Position numbers and translations under genes: made by a program
Assembly: GCA_024227565.1 (NCBI GenBank)
Contig: JAAEUE010000290.1
Coordinates: forward strand, 162,963 to 226,962
From: Alphaproteobacteria bacterium
Lineage (GTDB): Bacteria > Pseudomonadota > Alphaproteobacteria > Rhizobiales > CAJQND01
Direction: 5' to 3'
DNA length: 64,000 nucleotides
In this document: in pieces, positions 19,636 through 32,039 of the stretch
Position numbering within the stretch: the stretch's first letter is position 1
Layout: every line of letters begins with the position of its first letter
Notes under the pieces: model-generated
Databases searched by the model: none
What the model was told of the DNA's origin: nothing
What the model saw: only the letters and a program-made list of their open reading frames with translations

Positions 19636-20586
19636 ATGTCTGAGCACAGCCTCGTTTCTGTTGACCAACACACCGGCGCTGCCGCGCGGGCCTGGATCAG
19701 CCATCTTGAATCGGAACGCCGAATGGCGGCAAAGACGGTTGAAGCTTATGTGCGCGATTGCGGGCAATTCTTCGATTTTCTGCAGCAGCATTTCGGCGCG
19801 TTGGTGTCGCTTCATATTCTGAGCGAGCTTCAGGTTGGCGATTTCCGCGCTTTTCTGGCCAGCCGGCGACGGGAGGGAACCTCCTCGCGTTCCTTGGCGC
19901 GCCAGCTTTCAGCCATTCGCTCGCTGTTTCATTTTCTGGCCAAGCAGGAGTTGGTGAAAAACGCTGCGATCAGTGCCATTCAAACGCCTAAGCTTCCTCA
20001 TTCCGTGCCCAAGCCATTGTCGATTCCAGCGGCCAAGCGGGTGATGAGCGATGCCCACGAGGCGGCCCATCATGATGCTGCGCCATGGGTGTTGGCCCGC
20101 GATGCTGCGGTGCTGATGCTGCTCTACGGCTGCGGTTTGCGGATCTCCGAGGCGCTTGATCTGGACGCTGAGCATGCTCCCAAACCGTCTGATGACGTGA
20201 TGCGCGTGACCGGCAAGGGCAACAAGGTGCGGCTGGTGCCGGTGCTGGACGCTGCGCGCGAAGCGATTGATCAGTATCGGAAGATCTGCCCGTTTCCGCT
20301 GGAAGGCGGCACGCCGCTGTTCCGCGGCGTTCGCGGCAAGCGGCTCAATGCACGGAATGTCCAGCTGCTGGTGCAAAAGCTGCGCGGTTATCTCGGGCTT
20401 CCCGATACGGCAACCCCGCATGCGCTGCGCCATTCCTTTGCCACGCATCTGTTGGGCAGCGGCGCTGATTTGCGTTCGATACAGGAATTGCTGGGCCATG
20501 CCAGCCTGTCGACCACACAAATTTACACCCAGGTGGACCGCGCTCATCTGCTGAAGGCCTATGAAAGCGCGCACCCGCGCGCATAA
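19636..20586 (+). CDS. xerC: Tyrosine recombinase XerC
   Basis: 316 residues. N-terminal SAM-like DNA-binding core (about 15-115) and C-terminal catalytic domain with the full set Arg179 (GCGLRISEAL), Lys204 (TGKGNKVR), His272 and Arg275 (HALRHSFATHL), His298 (LGHASLSTT) and nucleophile Tyr307 (TQIYTQV). XerC with XerD resolves chromosome dimers at dif. Sequence and chromosomal context, without phage or integron neighbours, argue for the housekeeping XerC rather than an integrase. ATG 19636 is used; GTG 19630 is the alternative. No dif-like site was recognised nearby. Confidence 0.93.
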   Translation: MSEHSLVSVDQHTGAAARAWISHLESERRMAAKTVEAYVRDCGQFFDFLQQHFGALVSLHILSELQVGDFRAFLASRRREGTSSRSLARQLSAIRSLFHFLAKQELVKNAAISAIQTPKLPHSVPKPLSIPAAKRVMSDAHEAAHHDAAPWVLARDAAVLMLLYGCGLRISEALDLDAEHAPKPSDDVMRVTGKGNKVRLVPVLDAAREAIDQYRKICPFPLEGGTPLFRGVRGKRLNARNVQLLVQKLRGYLGLPDTATPHALRHSFATHLLGSGADLRSIQELLGHASLSTTQIYTQVDRAHLLKAYESAHPRA

Positions 20587-20669
20587 AGTTCACGCTGTTT
20601 ACGAATTATCATGAAAACTCTGGGATAACTGAAGCTCGAGTTCCGTGGAGCGGGAGGAGTGTGAACGCT

Positions 20670-21686
20670 ATGGTGATGCGCCAAGTTGCCCAGATATTGA
20701 CAGCCCTAGCCTTTTTCACACTGGCGTTCATGCCAAGTGCGGCAAACGCCGCGACCTGCGAGGGCAAGGATTTGCTCAAGCAGTTGGAGGCCAACAATCC
20801 CAAGGCCTTTGCCAACATTATGGGCCAGGCTGGCAGAGCCCTCAACGGCAACGCTCTTCTGTGGAAGATCGAAAAAGATGCAGACAAGCCGGCCTCATAC
20901 CTGTTCGGCACCATGCATGTGACCGACGACAGGCTGCTGGATGTGCCCGATGAGGTTCTGGATGCGCTCAACGGCGCAGATATCGTGGCGCTGGAAAACC
21001 TGGATGTCCTTGATCGGGTGGTCACCAGGCAGCGGCTCAAGGAAATCCCCGAATTGTGGAAGTTTGAGGAAGGCAAAAGCCTGCGCGACTACATGAGCGA
21101 GCAAGATCTGGAGGTTCTGCGCACTGCGGCCCGCTCGTTCAAGGTCGGTTTCTACAAAATGCTCAAGTTCAAGCCCTGGCTTGTCATGTCGATGATCAGC
21201 ACCTCGCGTTGCGAGCGCACGCGCAAGGCAAGCGGCAAATCCTTTTTGGACAAAGCCATCGGCGAGCGTGCCCAGCGGATCAATGCGGAGCTTGTGGGCC
21301 TTGAAAGCCTGCGTGAGCAGCTGTCGGCCATGGATTCCATGCCGATGAAATCTCAGGTTGCCTACCTGGTGGGGACCGCCAAATTGGCCGACAAGTCAGA
21401 AGACAGCCTGGAGACCATGATCCAGCTTTATCTGCAGCGGAAGATCGGCGCTATTCAACCGATGTTTTCCTACTACTCCAGCAAGAGTGACAATCTGAAG
21501 ACCGCATACACGGAGTTTCAGACCCACCTCATCGACAAACGCAACATCGTCATGCGTGACCGTTCGCTGCCGTTGTTTGATAAGGGCAGCTCGTTCGTCG
21601 CGGTAGGCGCGCTGCATTTGCCGGGCGAAATGGGCCTGGTCAATCTCTACCGTGAAGCCGGCTACACCGTAACCGCTGTCTGGTGA
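20670..21686 (+). CDS. TraB/GumN family protein, exported
   Basis: 338 residues with a signal peptide (LTALAFFTLAFMPSAANAA). TraB/GumN proteins share an erythromycin-esterase/Tiki-like fold with two GxxH/E motifs, here YLFGTMHVTD near residue 80 and AVGALHLPGEMGLVNLYREAGY at the C-terminus, and may be metallopeptidases. Cys27 of the mature region and Cys179 are the only cysteines seen. GGAGGAG ends 10 bases before ATG 20670, so I prefer it to GTG 20661. Convergent with lpdA with no gap between stops. Role unknown. Confidence 0.87.
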   Translation: MVMRQVAQILTALAFFTLAFMPSAANAATCEGKDLLKQLEANNPKAFANIMGQAGRALNGNALLWKIEKDADKPASYLFGTMHVTDDRLLDVPDEVLDALNGADIVALENLDVLDRVVTRQRLKEIPELWKFEEGKSLRDYMSEQDLEVLRTAARSFKVGFYKMLKFKPWLVMSMISTSRCERTRKASGKSFLDKAIGERAQRINAELVGLESLREQLSAMDSMPMKSQVAYLVGTAKLADKSEDSLETMIQLYLQRKIGAIQPMFSYYSSKSDNLKTAYTEFQTHLIDKRNIVMRDRSLPLFDKGSSFVAVGALHLPGEMGLVNLYREAGYTVTAVW

Positions 21687-23090
21687 TCAGATGTGAATCG
21701 TGCGGCCCTCAACGCCAAGGGCTGCTTCCTTCACCGCCTCCGACAAGGTGGGGTGCGCATGACAGGTGCGCGCCAGATCTTCCGATGAGCCGCCAAATTC
21801 CATAAGCACCGCGGCCTCATGGATCATCTCGCCGGCAGCGGCGGCTATGATGTGAACCCCCAGCACCCGGTCGGTTGTGGCATCTGCCAGCACCTTCACA
21901 AAACCATCGGTCTTGCGCATGGATTTGGCCCGGCCGTTCGCGGTGAACGGGAACTTGCCCACCTTGTACTCAATCCCGGCCTCTTTCAGCTCTTCCTCGG
22001 TTTTCCCAACCGAAGCCACTTCTGGCATGGTGTAGACCACACCGGGGATGACGTCATAGTTCACATGGCCTGACTGGCCTGCGATGATTTCAGCCACGGC
22101 CATGCCCTCATCCTCGCCCTTGTGGGCCAGCATGGGGCCGCGCACCACATCTCCAATCGCATAGATGCCCTCTACGTTGGTTTGGAAATGGTCGTTGATC
22201 TCAACCATGCCGCGGGCCCCCATGGTCACGCCGGCTTCTTCAAGGCCCAGCCCTTCAGTGTAGGGAACCCGGCCGATGGCCACCAGAACCACATCGGCGT
22301 CAAGCACCTCGGCATCGCCGCCCTTGGCCGGTTCAACGGTAACCTTCAGGCCGGACTTCTGTTTCTCAACGCCTGTCACCTTTTTGGACAGTTTGAAGGT
22401 CATGCCTTGCTTCTTCAGCATGCGCTGGAAGTTTTTGGCAATGTCGCCGTCCATGCCCGGCAAAATCCGGTCGAGGAATTCGACCACGGTGACTTCGGCG
22501 CCAAGCCGGCGCCACACCGAGCCGAGCTCAAGCCCGATCACGCCGCCGCCCACAAGGATCATGTGTTTTGGCACTTTGGTCAGCTCCAGCGCACCAGTTG
22601 AGGAGACCACCGTTTCCTCATCGATCTCAATGCCCGGCAGACGTGCTACGTCTGAACCCGTTGCGATCACGATGTTCTTGGTTTCGATCACTTGGCTCTC
22701 GCCCTCGCCCTGCACTTCCACTCGGCCGGGGCCCACGATCTTGCCGGTGCCTTTGAAACCGGTGATCTTGTTTTTCTTGAAGAGAAACTCGATGCCCTTG
22801 GTGTTGGCCTCGATGGTGTCGGTCTTGTGCTGCATCATCACCGGCAGGTCGAGCTTCGGCTTGGGGATCTTGATGCCCAGGTTTGCAAAGTCATGGCCGG
22901 CTTCTTCGAACAGCTCGCTGGCATGAAGCAGCGCCTTGGAAGGAATGCAGCCGATGTTCAGGCATGTGCCGCCATAGGTTGGGCTCTTCTCCACAACAGC
23001 GGTTTTCAACCCAAGCTGGGCGCAGCGGATCGCACAGACGTAGCCGCCCGGCCCTGAGCCAATGACCGTGACATCAAACTGTTCTGACAT
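21687..23090 (-). CDS. lpdA: Dihydrolipoamide dehydrogenase (E3)
   Basis: 467 residues, full length. The FAD site [17 protein letters not shown] is at 11-27, the redox disulfide Cys43/Cys48 is in [16 protein letters not shown], the NAD site [15 protein letters not shown] is mid-protein and the C-terminal His-Glu pair is in [13 protein letters not shown]. It reoxidises the lipoyl group of 2-oxoglutarate dehydrogenase and perhaps other complexes. Last gene of the mdh-sucCD-sucAB-lpdA block, 55 bases after sucB. Confidence 0.98.
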   Translation of the reverse strand: MSEQFDVTVIGSGPGGYVCAIRCAQLGLKTAVVEKSPTYGGTCLNIGCIPSKALLHASELFEEAGHDFANLGIKIPKPKLDLPVMMQHKTDTIEANTKGIEFLFKKNKITGFKGTGKIVGPGRVEVQGEGESQVIETKNIVIATGSDVARLPGIEIDEETVVSSTGALELTKVPKHMILVGGGVIGLELGSVWRRLGAEVTVVEFLDRILPGMDGDIAKNFQRMLKKQGMTFKLSKKVTGVEKQKSGLKVTVEPAKGGDAEVLDADVVLVAIGRVPYTEGLGLEEAGVTMGARGMVEINDHFQTNVEGIYAIGDVVRGPMLAHKGEDEGMAVAEIIAGQSGHVNYDVIPGVVYTMPEVASVGKTEEELKEAGIEYKVGKFPFTANGRAKSMRKTDGFVKVLADATTDRVLGVHIIAAAAGEMIHEAAVLMEFGGSSEDLARTCHAHPTLSEAVKEAALGVEGRTIHI

Positions 23091-23145
23091 TTTGTTTTCT
23101 TTCGTTGAGAGAAACTGAAACGGCGCCCCCGAGGCTTACCAGTGT

Positions 23146-24381
23146 CTAGAGATCGAGCACCATGCGTTGCGGATCCTCGATGGCGTCCTTGACGCGCACC
23201 AGGAAGGTCACGGCCTCCTTGCCGTCCACAATCCGGTGGTCGTAGGAAAGCGCCAGATACATCATGGGCCGGGCCTTGATCTCACCATCCACCACCATGG
23301 GGCGCTGCTGGATCTTGTGCATCCCTAAGATGCCAGGCTGTGGTGCGTTCAAAATGGGGGTCGACATGAGCGAGCCATAAACCCCGCCATTTGAAATCGT
23401 GAAGGTGCCGCCTTGCATGTCGTCGATCTTCAGATCGCCGTCGCGGGCACGGCGGCCGAGCTCGGCGATGGTCATCTCGATGCCGGCCAGCGACAGCATG
23501 TCCGCATCGCGCACCACCGGAACCACCAGGCCCTTCTCGGTGCCGACGGCGACGCCCACATGATAGTAGTTCTTGTAGACAAGGTCTGTGCCGTCGATTT
23601 CCGCGTTCACGGCGGGCACATCCTGCAAGGCGGAGATGCAGGCCTTCACGAAGAAGCTCATGAAGCCGAGCTTCACGCCGTGCTTTTTCTCAAACAGCTC
23701 TTTGTATTGCGAGCGCATGGCCATCACGTTGGTCATGTCCACCTCGTTGAAGGTGGTGAGCATGGCCGCGGTGTTCTGGGCATCTTTCAGGCGGCGCGCG
23801 ATGGTCTGGCGCAAGCGGGTCATGCGCACGCGCTCTTCGCGGCCTTCATCGTCTGGCTGAACAGGGGCACGGACCTGCGCTGGTGCAGGAGCTGGAGCTG
23901 CGGCGGTAGCGTTGTCGATATAGCTCAACACATCGCCCTTGGTGGCCCGGCCATCTTTTCCGGTGCCCGGAACGTTTGCTGGATCAACGCCGGCATCGGC
24001 TGCAACTTTTCTGACCGCCGGGGACACCGGCGCATCCTTTGCCGGTTCAGGCTTGGCTTCCGGTTCGGCCGCAGGCGCGGCGGGCGCCTCAGCCTTGGCC
24101 GGTGCCGGTTTAGCTTTTGCGGCGGGCGCAGCGGCAGCCGCAGCGCCTTCGGCAATTGCGCCAAGCAGGGCGCCCACTTCAACCGTTGAGCCATCAGCCA
24201 CATCAATGGCTTCCAGCACGCCGGAGGCAGGGGCTGGAACTTCGATGGTGACCTTGTCGGTTTCCAGCTCCACCAGCGGTTCATCAGCGGACACAGCCTC
24301 GCCGGCTTTCTTGAACCACTGGGCGACAGTGGCTTCGGTAACGGATTCACCAAGTGTTGGCACACGGATTTCAGTAGTCAT
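23146..24381 (-). CDS. sucB: 2-oxoglutarate dehydrogenase E2, dihydrolipoyl succinyltransferase
   Basis: 411 residues. One lipoyl domain (1-76) with the lipoylated lysine at 43 (ETDKVTIEV), a long Ala/Pro/Lys linker (about 80-125), the peripheral subunit-binding domain ([34 protein letters not shown]) and the catalytic domain with [13 protein letters not shown] carrying the active His. The start [10 protein letters not shown] is used; an ATG 30 bases upstream adds [10 protein letters not shown] and is unlikely. Transfers succinyl groups to CoA. Confidence 0.97.
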   Translation of the reverse strand: MTTEIRVPTLGESVTEATVAQWFKKAGEAVSADEPLVELETDKVTIEVPAPASGVLEAIDVADGSTVEVGALLGAIAEGAAAAAAPAAKAKPAPAKAEAPAAPAAEPEAKPEPAKDAPVSPAVRKVAADAGVDPANVPGTGKDGRATKGDVLSYIDNATAAAPAPAPAQVRAPVQPDDEGREERVRMTRLRQTIARRLKDAQNTAAMLTTFNEVDMTNVMAMRSQYKELFEKKHGVKLGFMSFFVKACISALQDVPAVNAEIDGTDLVYKNYYHVGVAVGTEKGLVVPVVRDADMLSLAGIEMTIAELGRRARDGDLKIDDMQGGTFTISNGGVYGSLMSTPILNAPQPGILGMHKIQQRPMVVDGEIKARPMMYLALSYDHRIVDGKEAVTFLVRVKDAIEDPQRMVLDL

Positions 24382-24439
24382 TTGAGAGTTGCCTTTCTGT
24401 CGGCGGGGCAAATGGAGTGGCTTGAATGCGGGGGAGCGA

Positions 24440-27394
24440 TCAAAGGGTCAGGGCCTCGCTCAGATAGGCTTCAACTTCTTTCAGGTGGACGCTCATCAAC
24501 CCGGTGGCCGGAGAGGCCGCCGCACGCCGTCCGACATAGCGCGGGCGTTTTGATTTCACATCCAGCCTGGACAGCGCTGATTCAATGTTGGGCTCAACAA
24601 AGGTCCACGAGCCCATGTTCTTGGGCTCTTCCTGGCACCAGACGATTTCCGCATTGGGGAAACGCGGAAGGTCTTTCATCAGGGCCCGGTAGGGGAACGG
24701 ATAGAGCTGTTCCAGCCGCATCAGGTAGATATCGTTGATGCCGCGTTTTTCGCGCTCTTCATAAAGATCGTAATAGACCTTCCCGGTACACAGCACCACA
24801 CGCTCGATTTTCTCGTCATCGCGCAGTTTGATGGCTTGATCTTCCAACATTTCCGCATCGTCCCACAGCACACGGTGGAACGAGGTGGGCGCATCGAAAT
24901 CGGCCAACGTGGAAATACAGCGCTTGTGGCGCAGCAGAGATTTCGGCGACATCACGAACAATGGTTTGCGGAAGTCCCGGTGCATTTGCCGGCGCAGGGC
25001 ATGGAAGTAGTTCGACGGCGTGGTGCAGCTGACCACCTGCATATTGTCTTCTGCACAAAGCTGCAGATAGCGTTCAAGCCGGGCTGAGGAGTGCTCAGGC
25101 CCCTGGCCTTCATATCCATGCGGCAGAAGCAGCACCAACCCGGACATGCGCAGCCATTTGCGCTCGCCTGACGAGATGAACTGGTCGATCACCACCTGGG
25201 CACCGTTCACGAAGTCGCCGAACTGGGCTTCCCAGATCACCAGGGCCTTGGGCTCGGCAAGCGAGTAGCCATATTCGAAAGCCAGAATGGCTTCCTCAGA
25301 CAGCATGGAGTTTATGACCTCGTAACCGGCCTGATCTTCTGAGATGTTGGAAAGCGGCACATAGCGGCTTTCGTCCATCTGGTCGTTGAACACCGAATGG
25401 CGGTGGGAAAAGGTGCCGCGCTCGCAATCCTGGCCCGACAGGCGAACCGGGAAGCCGTCCTGCATCAGGGTGCCGAACGCGAGATGTTCAGCCATGGCCC
25501 AGTCGATCGGCACCTCGCCGGTCATCATTTTGGAACGGTTGCCGATGATGCGCCGCAAGGTCTTGTGGATGTTGAAGTTTTCCGGAATGGTTGCGAGGTG
25601 TTGCCCGAGAGAGGTGAGCCGCTCCAGCTCAACGCCCGTGTCGCCGCGGCGGGCCCGTCCTTCTTCCTTCACCGCCTTCAAGCCAACCCAGGCCCCGTCC
25701 AGCCAGTCAGCCTTGTTGGGCTTGTAGCTGTCGGCTGAATCGAAATCCTCCTCCAGCTGAGCGCGGAAATCGTCCTTCATCTTCTGGACGCCTTCTGCGG
25801 TAAGGATGCCTTCATCGATCAGACGTTGGGAGTAGATTTCCAAAACCGGCGGGTGCTTGGAGATTCGCTGGTACATGATCGGCTGGGTGAACGCAGGCTC
25901 ATCGCCTTCGTTGTGGCCGAAGCGCCGGTAGCAGAACATGTCGATGACAACAGGTTTGCCGAAGAGTTGGCGGAACTCGGTAGCGATCTTTGCCGCATAG
26001 ACAACAGCTTCAGGGTCATCACCATTTACGTGGAAGATCGGGGCCTCGATCATCTTGGCCACGTCAGATGGATAGGGTGATGAACGCGACTGGATCGGGC
26101 TTGTGGTGAAGCCGATCTGGTTGTTCACGATGAAGTGGATCGAGCCGCCTGATCTGTGGCCCTTGAGGCCCGACAGTCCGAAACATTCAGCCACAACGCC
26201 CTGGCCTGCAAAGGCAGCATCGCCGTGCAGCAGCAGCGGGATGACCGACGTGCGTTCATCATCGCCATGCTGATCTTGCTTGGCTCTGGCCTTGCCCAAC
26301 ACAACCGGATCAACGATCTCAAGGTGTGACGGGTTTGCGGTGAGCGACAAGTGGATGGTGTTGCCGTCCAAAACACGGTCTGAGGAGGAGCCAAGGTGAT
26401 ACTTCACATCGCCTGAGCCTTCCACTTCGTCTGGCTTGAACGATCCGCCCTTGAATTCGTTGAAGATGGCGCGGAACGGCTTGCCCATGACATTGGCAAG
26501 AACGTTCAAACGGCCCCGATGGGGCATGCCGATGACAACTTCCTTCACGCCCATTTGCCCGCCGCGTTTGATGACGCGTTCCAGGGCGGGGAGAATGGCC
26601 TCACCGCCGTCCAGGCCAAAGCGCTTGGTGCCGGTGTATTTGACGTTCAGGAAATTCTCAAAGCCGACGCTTTCAATCAGCTTGCGCAGAATGTTCTTCT
26701 TGCCCGCGGCATCGAGCGCGACGCCCTTTTCGGCACCTTCGATGCGCTGTTGCAGCCAGCCTTTTTGCCCCGGGTCGGAAATGTGGATGAATTCCACGCC
26801 CAGGGTTGAACAGTAGGTCTTCTGGAGAATGTCGACGATCTGCCGGATGGTCGCCGTTTCCAGGCCAAGCACATTGTCGATAAAGATCTCCCGGTCCTGA
26901 TCGTCAGGCCCAAAGCCATAGGTTTGCGGCTCCAGCTCCGGCATGTCCTCCTGCTTGCGCAGTTTGAGCGGATCAAGATCTGCCGCCAGGTGGCCACGCA
27001 TGCGGTAGGCGCGCACCATCATCAGGGCCCGCACCGAATCCAGGGTCGCCTGGCGCAGCTCTTCGTCGGTCAGCGTGAGGCCGCCGCCTTTTGCCCGTTC
27101 GGACACTTTGCCGGACATTTCGGTTTCAACCTGGGCCCAGTCGCCATCGAGCGCGCTGACCATTTCGCCATTGGCCTTGGGCGGCCAGTCATTGCGCTCC
27201 CAGGATGCGCCTTTGGCTTCGGCCCGAACCTGATCTGGTTCATCCGCTAGGCCGGAGAAGAATTCCTGCCACTCAGGATCCACCGATGAGGGGTTGTCCT
27301 GATATTGCGCATGGAGTTGTTCAATGAAAGTGGCGTTGCCGCCATAGAGGAACGAAGTGCGTGCAAACGCATCGTTCTGGGCCGACTTGGTCAT
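24440..27394 (-). CDS. sucA: 2-oxoglutarate dehydrogenase E1
   Basis: 984 residues, thiamin-diphosphate-dependent decarboxylase of the TCA cycle. N-terminal E2-binding segment [18 protein letters not shown], then the TPP domain with [18 protein letters not shown] and [18 protein letters not shown], and the C-terminal pyrimidine-binding half with [11 protein letters not shown] and [32 protein letters not shown]. Full-length against the usual 930-1000. 58 bases before sucB and 118 bases after sucD, consistent with one operon with internal promoters possible. Confidence 0.98.
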   Translation of the reverse strand: MTKSAQNDAFARTSFLYGGNATFIEQLHAQYQDNPSSVDPEWQEFFSGLADEPDQVRAEAKGASWERNDWPPKANGEMVSALDGDWAQVETEMSGKVSERAKGGGLTLTDEELRQATLDSVRALMMVRAYRMRGHLAADLDPLKLRKQEDMPELEPQTYGFGPDDQDREIFIDNVLGLETATIRQIVDILQKTYCSTLGVEFIHISDPGQKGWLQQRIEGAEKGVALDAAGKKNILRKLIESVGFENFLNVKYTGTKRFGLDGGEAILPALERVIKRGGQMGVKEVVIGMPHRGRLNVLANVMGKPFRAIFNEFKGGSFKPDEVEGSGDVKYHLGSSSDRVLDGNTIHLSLTANPSHLEIVDPVVLGKARAKQDQHGDDERTSVIPLLLHGDAAFAGQGVVAECFGLSGLKGHRSGGSIHFIVNNQIGFTTSPIQSRSSPYPSDVAKMIEAPIFHVNGDDPEAVVYAAKIATEFRQLFGKPVVIDMFCYRRFGHNEGDEPAFTQPIMYQRISKHPPVLEIYSQRLIDEGILTAEGVQKMKDDFRAQLEEDFDSADSYKPNKADWLDGAWVGLKAVKEEGRARRGDTGVELERLTSLGQHLATIPENFNIHKTLRRIIGNRSKMMTGEVPIDWAMAEHLAFGTLMQDGFPVRLSGQDCERGTFSHRHSVFNDQMDESRYVPLSNISEDQAGYEVINSMLSEEAILAFEYGYSLAEPKALVIWEAQFGDFVNGAQVVIDQFISSGERKWLRMSGLVLLLPHGYEGQGPEHSSARLERYLQLCAEDNMQVVSCTTPSNYFHALRRQMHRDFRKPLFVMSPKSLLRHKRCISTLADFDAPTSFHRVLWDDAEMLEDQAIKLRDDEKIERVVLCTGKVYYDLYEEREKRGINDIYLMRLEQLYPFPYRALMKDLPRFPNAEIVWCQEEPKNMGSWTFVEPNIESALSRLDVKSKRPRYVGRRAAASPATGLMSVHLKEVEAYLSEALTL

Positions 27395-27512
27395 TTTTGT
27401 TGCCGCCAGAAATGACGACCGTCAGAGCCGCCGCATCTGGCCCATCCCATGGTTGATACAAAGTCCTCACGTCCGCCTGCGCACCCCCGCGCAAACGCCA
27501 GCCGAAGCTGAA

Positions 27513-28388
27513 CTATCTATTTAAGACCTCTTGAAGCGTCGTGCCAAGGGCTGCAGGTGAATTTGCAACTTCAATTCCCGCTACCCGCATGGCCTCCATC
27601 TTGTCCTCAGCGCCGCCCTTGCCGCCTGAGATGATCGCGCCGGCGTGGCCCATCCGGCGGCCCGGAGGTGCCGTTACGCCTGCGATAAAGCCGACAACAG
27701 GCTTCTTCACCTTGCTGGCTTTCAGGAAGTCGGCGGCCTCTTCTTCTGCCGTCCCCCCGATCTCGCCGATCATCACAATTGAGTGGGTGTCGTCATCGCC
27801 CAGGAACATGTCGAGGCAATCAATGAAATTCGTGCCGTTCACCGGGTCACCGCCAATGCCGATGCAGGTGGACTGGCCAAGGCCCGCAGCGGTGGTTTGC
27901 GCCACGGCTTCATAGGTGAGCGTGCCAGAGCGTGAGACGATGCCGACGGAGCCCTTTTTGTGAATGTGGCCGGGCATGATGCCGATCTTGCATTCATCAG
28001 GGGTGATCACGCCCGGGCAGTTCGGGCCCACGAGACGGGTCTTGGACCCGGTCAGTGCGCGCTTGACCTTCACCATGTCCATCACCGGGATGCCCTCGGT
28101 GATGCAGACTGCAAGATCAAGTTCAGCCGCGATGGCCTCCAGAATTGCGTCGCCGGCAAAGGGCGGCGGCACATAGATGACCGTGGCGTTGGCGCCTGTG
28201 GCCTCTTTGGCTTCGGCCACCGTGTCGAACACCGGCAGGTCCAGATGGGTGCTGCCGCCTTTTCCGGGGGTCACGCCGCCGACCATCTTGGTGCCGTAGG
28301 CGATTGCCTGTTCGGTGTGGAAGGTGCCTGTGTTGCCGGTGATGCCCTGGCAAATGACTTTTGTATCTTTACTGACGAGAACGGACAT
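27513..28388 (-). CDS. sucD: Succinyl-CoA synthetase alpha subunit
   Basis: 291 residues. CoA-binding Rossmann domain at the N-terminus ([18 protein letters not shown]), [10 protein letters not shown] motif near 121-130, and phosphorylated His248 in [18 protein letters not shown]. With SucC it makes succinate and ATP or GTP from succinyl-CoA. Its ATG overlaps the sucC stop by one base, a common translational coupling. Confidence 0.98.
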   Translation of the reverse strand: MSVLVSKDTKVICQGITGNTGTFHTEQAIAYGTKMVGGVTPGKGGSTHLDLPVFDTVAEAKEATGANATVIYVPPPFAGDAILEAIAAELDLAVCITEGIPVMDMVKVKRALTGSKTRLVGPNCPGVITPDECKIGIMPGHIHKKGSVGIVSRSGTLTYEAVAQTTAAGLGQSTCIGIGGDPVNGTNFIDCLDMFLGDDDTHSIVMIGEIGGTAEEEAADFLKASKVKKPVVGFIAGVTAPPGRRMGHAGAIISGGKGGAEDKMEAMRVAGIEVANSPAALGTTLQEVLNR

Positions 28389-29557
28389 TACGCGGCCTCC
28401 TTCACAGCGGCGACAATCTTCTGGGCTGCATCATTCAGATCGTCTGCTGCAATGACGTTGAGACCGCTTTCGTTGAGGATCTTCTTGCCCTTCTCAACAT
28501 TTGTACCTTCAAGCCGCACCACAAGGGGCACCTGAAGCCCAACGTCCTTAATGGCGCTGACCACACCTTCTGCGATCACATCGCAGCGCATGATGCCGCC
28601 GAAAATATTCACCAGAATGCCTTCAACCTGCGGGTCAGACGTGATGATCTTGAAGGCTGCCGTGACCCTCTCGGTGGTGGCGCCGCCGCCCACGTCGAGG
28701 AAGTTGGCAGGCTCAGAACCATAGAGCTTGATGATGTCCATGGTGGCCATGGCAAGGCCCGCCCCGTTCACCATGCAGCCGATCTTGCCGTCGAGCGCGA
28801 TGTAGTTGAGGTCGAACTTGGAGGCTTCCAGCTCTTTTGCGTCCTCTTCGGTTTCGTCCCTGAGCGCCTCAATGTCCTTGTGGCGGTAGAGCGCGTTGGA
28901 ATCGAAGTTCACCTTGGCGTCCAGGCAGAGCAGCTCGCCGCCCTCGGTGACAACCAGAGGGTTGATCTCAAGCAGGCTCATGTCGCTCTCGGTGAAGGCC
29001 TTGTAGAGCTGGCCGATGAGTTTGACGCATTGCTTGACCTGATCGCCTTCCAGCTTCAGGGCATAGGCGATATCGCGGCCCACGTAGGCGCTGTAGCCCG
29101 AGGCCGGATCCACATCGATGGTGAGGATCTTTTCAGGGGTTTCGGCAGCAACGGTTTCAATGTCCATGCCGCCTTCGGTTGAGGCGATGAAGGCGATGCG
29201 TGAGGTTGCCCTGTCCACGAGGCAGGAGAGATAGAGTTCCCGGGCAATGGGGCTGCCGGCTTCGATGTAGAGCCGGCCCACTTCCTTGCCGGCCGGGCCG
29301 GTCTGGTGGGTCACCAGGTTCATGCCCAGAATGCGGTCTGCTTCGGTGCGCACGTCCTCGATGGATTTGACCACCTTCACGCCGCCGCCCTTGCCGCGCC
29401 CGCCGGCGTGGATCTGTGCCTTGACCACCCAAACGGGGCCGCCCAGCTTTTCCGCCGCTTCAACGGCTTCATCAACCGAAAAAGCCGCATGGCCATGACC
29501 GGTGGGTACGCCGAAGCTGCGCAGCAGCTCCTTGGCCTGGTATTCGTGGATATTCAT
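28388..29557 (-). CDS. sucC: Succinyl-CoA synthetase beta subunit
   Basis: 389 residues, ATP-grasp fold. N-terminus [20 protein letters not shown], glycine-rich [18 protein letters not shown], metal-binding [24 protein letters not shown] and C-terminal ligase domain with [36 protein letters not shown]. Complete. Coupled to sucD by a one-base stop/start overlap and preceded by mdh at 77 bases. Confidence 0.98.
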   Translation of the reverse strand: MNIHEYQAKELLRSFGVPTGHGHAAFSVDEAVEAAEKLGGPVWVVKAQIHAGGRGKGGGVKVVKSIEDVRTEADRILGMNLVTHQTGPAGKEVGRLYIEAGSPIARELYLSCLVDRATSRIAFIASTEGGMDIETVAAETPEKILTIDVDPASGYSAYVGRDIAYALKLEGDQVKQCVKLIGQLYKAFTESDMSLLEINPLVVTEGGELLCLDAKVNFDSNALYRHKDIEALRDETEEDAKELEASKFDLNYIALDGKIGCMVNGAGLAMATMDIIKLYGSEPANFLDVGGGATTERVTAAFKIITSDPQVEGILVNIFGGIMRCDVIAEGVVSAIKDVGLQVPLVVRLEGTNVEKGKKILNESGLNVIAADDLNDAAQKIVAAVKEAA

Positions 29558-29634
29558 CTAGCTTCCCCTCTTGGACCTCTTCATCCCTCACAGATGCCAA
29601 GGTTGCATGACATCCAAAATGCACCTTAGACCAG

Positions 29635-30621
<987 letters not shown>

Positions 30622-30773
30622 TTATCTTGGTTTGAATGGGCTGCACTGCGAAACTGGTTCCGCCATGCCGCAATGCAGCAAAAACTGTCTTTTTCCTATC
30701 GCGATTGCTGGGCAACTGCAAGCCTGCTAACGAATCTGTGGGCAGATGGAGCCCTAACCTTGGAGCGAACCCT

Positions 30774-31730
30774 ATGACAGCAAACATGCGTGGAGCTGAC
30801 GGCCGGCTGAACCGGGCCTATAGCGGCGTGCCAACCTTTCTTCGGAGCGACTATTGCGACGATATCAGCACTCTGGACGCAGACTATGCGGTGCTTGGGG
30901 TGCCTTACGACGACGGGTCGCCGTTTGTGGGGGGATCGCGCTTTTGCGCCCGGGCGGTGCGGGAGCATTCGCTGCGCTTTGGAGGCGGGGCGCTGTATGA
31001 CATTGCCGAGGACAAGGAATATCTGCGCGAGGCACTGGCAAACCGGCGGATTGTCGATTGCGGCGATGTGGACGTTGCCCCCAGCCGCGGCGATATCACC
31101 ATGGCCAATCTCACCAACGATGTGATCGCCATCCGCGAACGCGGCGCCATGCCGATTGTGCTGGGCGGGGACCACACCTTGACCTATCCGGTGGTGCGGG
31201 CCTTCGACGAGCCCATGCACGTGATCCAGCTTGACGCGCATCTGGACTATACGCCGGACGATCAGGGGCTGACCTACACCAATTCAACCTCCATGCGCCT
31301 GATCCACCAGATGGAACATGTGACCAGCCTCACCCAGTTCGGCATCCGCTCCATGCGCGACACCAAGCAGAACGCCGATGATGCGCGGGCCAATGGCGGG
31401 CGCATCGTCACCATGCCGGAAATCCGCAAACAAGGCGGCGCCTGCATTGCAGATCATCTGCCGGCTGGGGATGATTGTTACGTGACCATTGATATTGATG
31501 CCTACGACATGTCGCTGTGTCCGGGCTGCATCTCGGCTGAGCCAGGCGGGTTGACTTATGAGGAGATGCAAGAGGCTCTCAAAGCGATTACCTCCACCGT
31601 CAATGTGGTGGGCTTTGACTTTGTTGAGGTGAACCCGCCGCTGGATGTGGGCACCGGGGTCACCTCCTACCTGGGCGCGCTGACGGTGGCGATGTTCCTG
31701 GGGTATATTGACGAGGCGCGGCGGCGGTAG
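30774..31730 (+). CDS. Ureohydrolase (agmatinase/arginase family)
   Basis: 318 residues. Binuclear manganese ligands are present: His134 (VLGGDHTLTYP), Asp154/His156/Asp158 (QLDAHLDY), Asp240/Asp242 (TIDIDAYD). Downstream of the last pair the usual DPxxxPG reads MSLCPGCISAEPGG, with two cysteines not typical of agmatinases, so the substrate may be another guanidino compound such as guanidinobutyrate or guanidinopropionate. ATG 30774 was chosen; upstream in-frame sequence lies in the divergent promoter region. It is followed, beyond a repeat-filled gap, by a RidA gene on the other strand. Confidence 0.87.
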   Translation: MTANMRGADGRLNRAYSGVPTFLRSDYCDDISTLDADYAVLGVPYDDGSPFVGGSRFCARAVREHSLRFGGGALYDIAEDKEYLREALANRRIVDCGDVDVAPSRGDITMANLTNDVIAIRERGAMPIVLGGDHTLTYPVVRAFDEPMHVIQLDAHLDYTPDDQGLTYTNSTSMRLIHQMEHVTSLTQFGIRSMRDTKQNADDARANGGRIVTMPEIRKQGGACIADHLPAGDDCYVTIDIDAYDMSLCPGCISAEPGGLTYEEMQEALKAITSTVNVVGFDFVEVNPPLDVGTGVTSYLGALTVAMFLGYIDEARRR

Positions 31731-32039
31731 AAAGTAAGTCAGCTATAAAGTATGACTTATGTGTGCGTTGGCAAAAACTGCCAAACGAACCCAACTGGAT
31801 GTAGGGCATTGATTTGTTGAGATTAAAACTTTGTGCGCTGCAGCATGGGTGTTCAGATGCCTCGGCATCCCCCCTCTCGTCATCCCCGCTTCCCCCCTCT
31901 TGTCATCCCCGCGAAGGCGGGGATCCAGGGGCGGCAGAGCTCGGAGCGCGACGCCCCTGGATCCCGGATATTTTGCTGCGCAAAATTCCGCGGTGACGGC
32001 GGTGGTGGGATTCCGCGGCGACGGCCGTGGGCAGATGCC
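31731..32039. repeat. Gene-free gap with a conserved 24-bp motif and paired palindromes
   Basis: Contains one exact copy (31773-31796) of a 24-bp motif with core AACTGCCAAACGAACCCAAC, repeated in inverse orientation at 56733-56756. Further right are CCCCGCGAAGGCGGGG (31907-31922) and the inverted pair GGATCCAGGGGC (31921-31932) / GCCCCTGGATCC (31954-31965), a large hairpin of the CCTGCGAAAGCAGG palindrome class. No coding signal was seen. Confidence 0.7.

Noticed and set aside
27395..27512. Possible riboswitch between sucA and sucD
   Set aside because: No conserved riboswitch core or terminator was recognised; normal intra-operon gap.
31861..32039. Possible CRISPR-like spacing of repeats
   Set aside because: Repeats are palindromic, unevenly spaced and not direct repeats with unique spacers; no cas genes in the window.
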